DNA of 7,350 bases, from NCBI GenBank assembly GCA_017542725.1, contig JAFXWR010000236.1, positions 1 to 7,350 on the forward strand. The letters are read 5' to 3'. A program made the translations under genes and the position numbers. Under the pieces are notes generated by a model. That model was not told the origin of the DNA. It searched no databases and saw nothing but the letters and a program-made list of their open reading frames with translations. This stretch comes from Lachnospiraceae bacterium. GTDB lineage: Bacteria > Bacillota_A > Clostridia > Lachnospirales > Lachnospiraceae. The stretch's first letter is position 1, and every line of letters starts with the position of its first letter. Positions 1-6,400 of this stretch are shown in pieces.

Positions 1-1
1 A

Positions 2-469
2 CTTGGAAACTTACAAATTACCAATAATAAATATGTAAATTGCGGAACCATAACAGCAGGTGGATATCCAGTTGCACTGAGAATTAACGGTGAAAGTAAG
101 ACGATGAAAGTTGGTTCTGGTTGGATGAAGATATATGGCAACAGAGCATATAGTGATGCTGAAGGAACGGTTCCTGTAGATGACATTACTTATCCACAGC
201 ATCACTTCTTCGAGGCTTACTTCGACAACAAAAATGCACCTATAGTTCAGCAAGCAGGAACTAAGTTTAACGCTACAGCGAGTAGGATAGAAAATTTCTC
301 TTTCTCTTCTATAGACTATACTGGAAAGATAATGAAGTGGACAAGCAACGAGGTTGATGAAAGCTATGTAGGAAGATTCCATGAAGTATTTAAAGTGGAT
401 ACGTATTGGGATGATGATCTTACGACTAAGGAAGAAGAGGGATATGGAATAGTAAAATATGGTGCCCCA
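2..469 (+). repeat. C-terminal part of a preceding module (truncated by window edge)
   Basis: This stretch holds the last beta-helix coils and tail of a module whose start is to the left. The terminal-coil motif [ILV]-G-x-G-x3-[IV]-x2-N appears at 110-142 (VGSGWMKIYGN). It is followed by AGTKF, also seen in module 1, then a tail ending in VFKVDTY, which matches VFKADTY in module 1. A short acidic stretch (WDDDLTTKEEE) leads directly into the His/Cys cassette at 470. No InlB-like domain separates tail and cassette, so this module is of the same short type as module 1. Confidence 0.75.
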
Positions 470-3400
470 AACCATAAACATAAATTATGTGGAGTATCTA
501 CTGCATCAGCATGCCTTCATGGCGATATAGTAAGCCATACAGAAGAGATAGGATATAGAAAGATATCAAACATGTATACTTCAAGAGATAAAGTTAAGAC
601 ACTTCTTCAGACAGGAGGTGCATTTGTTCTTACAGCCGACTTTGATACAAGAAATCTTGAAGGTACAGGAGACCAATACATAACAGTAACACCAACAGCA
701 GATCTATATATCTGCTTAAATGGCCACAAACTTAATGGTGTGAGATTTGTTGGAGGTACTAACAGAAATGTATATATAACTAACTGTCAGAATACTACAT
801 CAACATTCTCAAATGACATAACATCACATGCTATGTTTAACAACATAAGCGGAGAGATTTATGGCATAGATAAGAACATATATGTTAAATATGATGTTCT
901 TTCAAATACAACAGGGGCAAATAATCAAAATATAAGATTATATAACGCATCATTCTCTGAATGTTCTACTAATAAGCAGACATATCCATATATTGCATTA
1001 TATCAGACATCAGATCAGACTTCATTTATAGAAGACTGCGATTTCAGCAACATAGACACAACTTATTTCTTGGAGAATGATACAGCAAGGACATTTGTCT
1101 TTAAAGATAATACATTCCATGATATGAACTTAGATAGAAGTTTTATGGACTTTGATTCTGGTGCAGTAAAAGTAAGATGGACAGGGACAAATAATATTTA
1201 CAATATAAATTATGCGAAAGCCGCAACAACTTATTTTATAAGATATGCAGCATATGCAGCAAATGAAATTAAAGTAGATGGAAACTTAAAAATTACAAAT
1301 TCATCACCTACCTCTGATATGAATCATTTCATATATGTTGCAGGTGGACGTTTTGGTATAGAAGAAAATGCAGCTCTTGAGATTAAAAATAACACTCTTC
1401 GTAACTCTGTTGCAGCGGGTAAAGGAATCTTATATATCGGTTCAAACGCACATATGTATCTACACGGAACACTTGATATAAGTGACAATAGATTTACGGG
1501 AACAAGAAAGAGCCACTCAGATGTAGGTCTCTGGTATGCAAACAAAACAGAATCAATAGAGATAGGTTCAGGAAGTATTATTATAAGAAACAATACCACT
1601 GCAAGAGAAGGTGCAAATGTTAGAAACTTATACTCATACTACGGTGGAGAAACAAGTGAGGAAGGTGTAATTTCTATCTTTAAGCAAAAAGCTGGAACTA
1701 AGTTTGATGGTATTAATTCAAGGATAGATTCAGTTGCCATAAACAGCGAAGAATATACAGGCGTAATTTATCCAAGTTGGACTAGCGCAAATGTCAGTGG
1801 CTTTGACGAAGGTGTAGATTTTGCTGATGTATTTAAAGCTGATACATATGGTGGAAGAAAAGGTCTTGTGCTTGATGTTGAAGAAAATAATGTTATTATA
1901 AAACTTGCAGACCATTTCCACAAGATTTGTGGTGTTCCAGAGACTGAGGAATGTAAGCACACACTTATAGGAAGTCATGGAATAGGCGACACAGAGGATA
2001 TTAAAAAATTGTATGCAAGACTAACTTGGACTACTGAGGAAAACTTGATAGAAAAGCTTAGAGCAGGTGGTAGTATGTTCCTCATGAGAAGTGTTAAACT
2101 CGAAAGTCCAACCATCATAGATTTGCAAGATGATTTATACTTGTGTCTTGGAAATTATTATATTGAAAATGTAATTTTTACAAGTAGTACAGGTCATAAA
2201 GCTTATATCACATCTTGCACGGAAGAAGTAGAACAACCTGAGGAAGAAGAGGAAGAAATAATAGAGTTTGATGAGGCAGAAAATCCAATATCAAGCCCTA
2301 CATCAGGAATGAGTTCTAGAAGAAATGATAGAGGTGAAGTAGCAATTGTTGCTACAAGTCCAGAAGCAGGAGCAATATTTAACTTAGATGTAGAAGTTTA
2401 TAGTCCATATAATATTTTAAATATATATGCCAATAAACTCTATGAAAATTCAAGTAGCACAGTAAATCACAGAGTGGCATTAAATGGTGTTATATTTAAG
2501 AATGATGAGAAGACAGCAGGTAATTATAACTATGTGGCAGTAAACACGAATAATGAGTTGTTACTTGATGGAATATCATCAGATGGACTTACAAATATAA
2601 ACAATATAATTGATGCAACTAATACAACTGTCACAATTGGCGGAGACAACAACATAGTTAATAATAGAATAAATGGCAGTGTATTTAACACACATACTGC
2701 AATCTTAAATCAGGAAAATGGATCAATTAATATTTCTGATAATATTTTTAAAGTAAATACTGAAGAGGGTTCTGCTTTGAAGATAACAGCTGATTCAAGT
2801 TTAAAAGGTGCATTTACTGCTGAATCAAATAAATTTGAAAAGACAACAGATACAGCAAAAACTTCTATAATAAGAGTTTATAATTCAGATTTAAACATAG
2901 GTGATGGAATAATAAATGTATCAGATAATGAAGATTCTTTCGGTATGTATTCTGATAAGCAAGGTTTCATGAGACAGCTTGATGCTACTACATTTAATAC
3001 TGAAAATTATATTGAGAATATAGCTCTTATAAATGGAACAGGCGATCTTATAAGTGGTGCTGTAACTGCAAATGATAATTTTACACTTTCAAACGATGTT
3101 GCTGAAAAATCTTTTGATGCGTCTACAGTAAGTAATGCAGACTACAGAGCCTATAAGGGTGCAAACAACAACATAGTAATTGGAGTTAGAAAGCTTAATC
3201 TTGATTTTAATGTACCAGAAGGCAAAACACTTTTAAATGATGATAATTACTTAGATGAGTATAATATTGCAGGTATTCAAGAAGCAACTATGAGTAAGGC
3301 AACATTTAGAATAGGTAATCATTATTTCTTAGGATGGGCTACTACTAAAGAGAGAGCAGATGAATATGTTGTAGATGTTGAAGATGGAGAAGTTTATGAT

Positions 3401-6400
3401 ACTCCGTTTGGAGTAAATGATAAATTGCAATCATTTACATTGTATGCTGTATGGGTATACAATCCACATATTCATAAGATATGTGGAACAGCAACTAATT
3501 CAGAGTGTAATCATGATAATGAACACTTAACAGCTCATACAGAAGTAATTGAATATGAGCCACTTTTAGATACGCTTACTACTCTTGAAGCTGGTAAGGG
3601 ATATAATTTGATTGCATCATCAAGCACAAGTGTAAAGAGAACATTCACGATAGACGGAACGGTATATATTTGTTTGAATGGATATGCACTTTATAATGTC
3701 CAATTCTTGCCAAGTATGAGCACTAGTAAGATAGTTATATGTAACTGTAGCGAACATGAGGCAAAAGTTACAAGAAATGATGAGACAAATCCTACGTATC
3801 CGGGAATGTTTAATCATATCAACACTTATATATATGGAACAGGAAATATAATCAATTTTGAAACTGATGTCATCATAGATAGAAGTGGTGGCGGCTATAA
3901 TCAAACAGTGGAGATTTATAATGCACATTTTAGTCCTGTAGAAGGTTTTGAATACACAGGAGGTCGAGCTCTTATGTATCAAGAAAATGGTGGTGATAGA
4001 ATCACTATATCACACACTACTTTTGAAGGATATAAGACAACAAGACTTTTGTCAAATCATTATGATCCACTTTATACGCATGGCAGTCCTATTTTTGGAA
4101 TATACAATTCATCTATAAAAGGAAACACTATAACAGGAAATGGCGCTATACAAAATGATTATGGAACATTAAATATAGAAAATGTTGTATTTGAAGATAA
4201 TACTTTAACAAATGATGGACACTTGATATATCAAGGAACAGGAAATGGAACAATTAATATAAAAGATTCTAAGATAAGAAGAACGAATGTAAATGCTACG
4301 AAAGTAGGCAACATTATTTATAATGCTGAGGGTACTACAAATGTAGTTTCCACAGAAGTTTTGGATAATAAAGTTGATAGACTTATAGATGTAGTAAGCG
4401 GCAATGTTGTTATTGGCGATTTAGATATTAAAGACAATAAGTTGAATAGCAAACTTATAAATATTAGTGGTGGATCTGTCGATATACAAGAAAATAAATA
4501 TGTAAACATTAGCACAAATGAGCTCGCGATTAGCGAGACAGATTTTGATAGTTTAGTTTATCTTGATGGAACAAATCCTATACTTAACATAAAAGGTGAT
4601 TTGACAGTAAGAGATAATGTAGCAACTGGTTCAGTTGTAAAGACTTCCAATACCATAGCGGCTATAGGAGTTGGTGAAGCAACTAACCCAAGGATTAATT
4701 TGGGAAGTGGAGTAATCAACATATCAAACAACAAATCAGAAAATGATATATCAGTTCTTAATCATATGTATGGCATGTACTCTAAAGTAGAGAAATTTAT
4801 GTATCAGACAGATGGCACTACATTTAATTCTGCGAACTATATAGAAGAAGTTGCTATAGGTGATGCATCAGGAACTATAAGAACTGGAAACATAATGGCT
4901 GACAGTAATTTCGCATTTGATAATAGTGTAGCTGAAAATTCATTTAAAGCATCAACAATTAGCAATGCTGAATATAGAGCATATAAAGGAACTCCAAATA
5001 ATATCGTAATTGGTATTAGAAAGCTTCATTTTAATTTTAATATACCAGATGAAACTACACTAATAGATGATGAGCACTATCAGACAGAGTATAATATCGC
5101 AGGTATTACTAGGGCAAGTATAAGTAAGGCAACATTCAAGATTGACAAATTTGTATTTATGGGATGGGCAACAAGTGTCAACAGAGCAACGAACTCAATT
5201 GTAGATGTAAAAGATGGTGGAATCTTTGATACTCCATTTGATGGTTTGAATGATAAATCGCAAGAGTTTTATCTTTATGGTGTATGGAGATATGATGATG
5301 ATCCACATATTCATAAGATTTGCGGAACGGCAACTAATTCAGAATGTGAGCATGACATAACAAATTTAAGTCAGCATTCACAAATAATTGAATACAAGCC
5401 ACTGTTTGATTATATGACATCTCTTGAATCAGGCAGAGGATATTATCTCGTTGCCTCATCAAGTGTGACGAGAACATTTACTATCTCAGGAACAGTTTAT
5501 ATTTGCTTAAATGGATTTGAACTTTCAAATGTAGCATTTAAAGGTGCAAATGCTTATAGTAGAGTTTATATATGTAACTGTAAAAAAGAAACAGAGATGA
5601 CACAAAATGACGAAGACTATATGTTTACAGATATTAGCGCCTATGTATATGGTGCAAATGGAAGAATAGATTTAAAGACACAGTCACTTGTTTCATTATC
5701 TTTCTATAATGGACAAACTATAGAGATTTACAATACACATATGTCGCCAAAAGCTGGATATGTAAACGATAATACTGGCACTGGAATCATCACGCAAAAC
5801 AGCCCAAATAGCAGTGTAAAAATATCAAATTCAATAATTGAAGGGTATAACACTCATATATTGTTACTTAATAATGATTCAAGTCATGGAAGTTCATTAG
5901 TAGGCTTATATAATTCAGTATTAAATAATAATAATATAAATGGTTTGGGCTTGATTTATAATAATCATGGCAGTTTTGTTATAGAAAATACTTCGATTGA
6001 TAATAATACTTTAGAGGATGACGGACACATAATTTATCAAAACGAATCAGGAACTATTGATATCGCAAGCTCATCAATAATGCATACTAACAGCGGAGCT
6101 CCAAAAGTTGGAAATATGATTTATAACCATACTGGAACTATCAATATGTCAAATTCAAAAGTAGAGAGCAATAATGTTGTAGCTTTGCTTAATGAATTTG
6201 AAGGAAACTACAACATAAGTGGAAATACCGACTTTATGAATAATAGTGTTGAAAGAACATTGTTTAACATTCACGATAATGGTGTTATGCATATAGAGGA
6301 AAATGCGAATGTAAATATTTGTAATAATGAATTAATAGTAAGTGAAAACAGATTAGATAGCGTAGTTTACCTTTCAAGTACTAATCCAACATTTGATTTA

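Larger units (their letters stand above)
470..1909 (+). repeat. Module 1 (480 residues): His/Cys cassette plus beta-helix, no InlB-like domain
   Basis: Starts with the His/Cys cassette (470-787). The first conserved helix strand follows, with the pattern M-F-N-N-I-x4-Y-G and then RLYNASF; modules 2-4 have the matching segment. Degenerate coils carry repeated patterns such as FKDNTF, LEIKNNTL and LDISDNRF. The terminal coil is at 1562-1594 (IGSGSIIIRNN) and is followed by AGTKF and the VFKADTY tail. The tail ends in NNVIIK, which aligns with NNIVIG just before the InlB-like domain of later modules. Here the next cassette follows after only three residues. Two extra cysteines occur early in the helix (SECS, EDCDF). 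Confidence 0.8.
1910..3463 (+). repeat. Module 2 (518 residues): cassette, acidic insertion, short beta-helix, first InlB-like domain
   Basis: Begins with a diverged cassette (1910-2218), followed by a Glu-rich insertion (2219-2371) found in no other module here. The helix resumes at IFNLDVEVYSPYNIL, which aligns with the M-F-N-x-I segment of the other modules. It is shorter than in modules 3 and 4: 984 bases from cassette motif to terminal coil, against 1233 and 1203. The terminal coil is at 2897-2929 (IGDGIINVSDN). The tail (DATTFNTENYIE ... YRAYKGANNNIVIG) is already of the type seen in modules 3 and 4, and it leads into the first InlB-like domain (3176-3463). Module 2 is thus a hybrid between the short and long module types. 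Confidence 0.8.
3464..5302 (+). repeat. Module 3 (613 residues): complete long-type module
   Basis: Order: His/Cys cassette (3464-3748), beta-helix-like region with tail (3749-5005), InlB-like domain (5006-5302). It aligns along its length with module 4, including the first helix strand (M-F-N-H-I), the paired coils around DGHLIYQ and VGNIIYN, the terminal coil at 4700-4732 (LGSGVINISNN) and the tail SFKASTISNAEYRAYKG. Relative to module 4 it is 33 bases (11 codons) longer, so length differences are in frame. Many matching residues use different synonymous codons, which points to an old duplication kept under protein-level selection. Confidence 0.85.

Noticed and set aside
11..481. Reverse-strand open frame of 156 codons, hydrophobic and Ser/Ile/Phe-rich
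   Set aside because: It lies opposite the well-supported forward coding frame, and its composition is what the complement of AT-rich, Asn/Ile-rich codons gives. No family resemblance is visible.
470..538. DNA-binding zinc finger
   Set aside because: The His/Cys spacing does not fit classical C2H2 or ribbon fingers, and the context is a beta-rich extracellular-type protein without basic DNA-binding regions.
4523..4537. GC-rich inverted repeat CTCGC-GATTA-GCGAG, possible hairpin or terminator
   Set aside because: Only a 5-bp stem, no T-run after it, and it sits in the middle of the open coding frame. The aligned position in module 4 has no hairpin. It is probably local codon choice.
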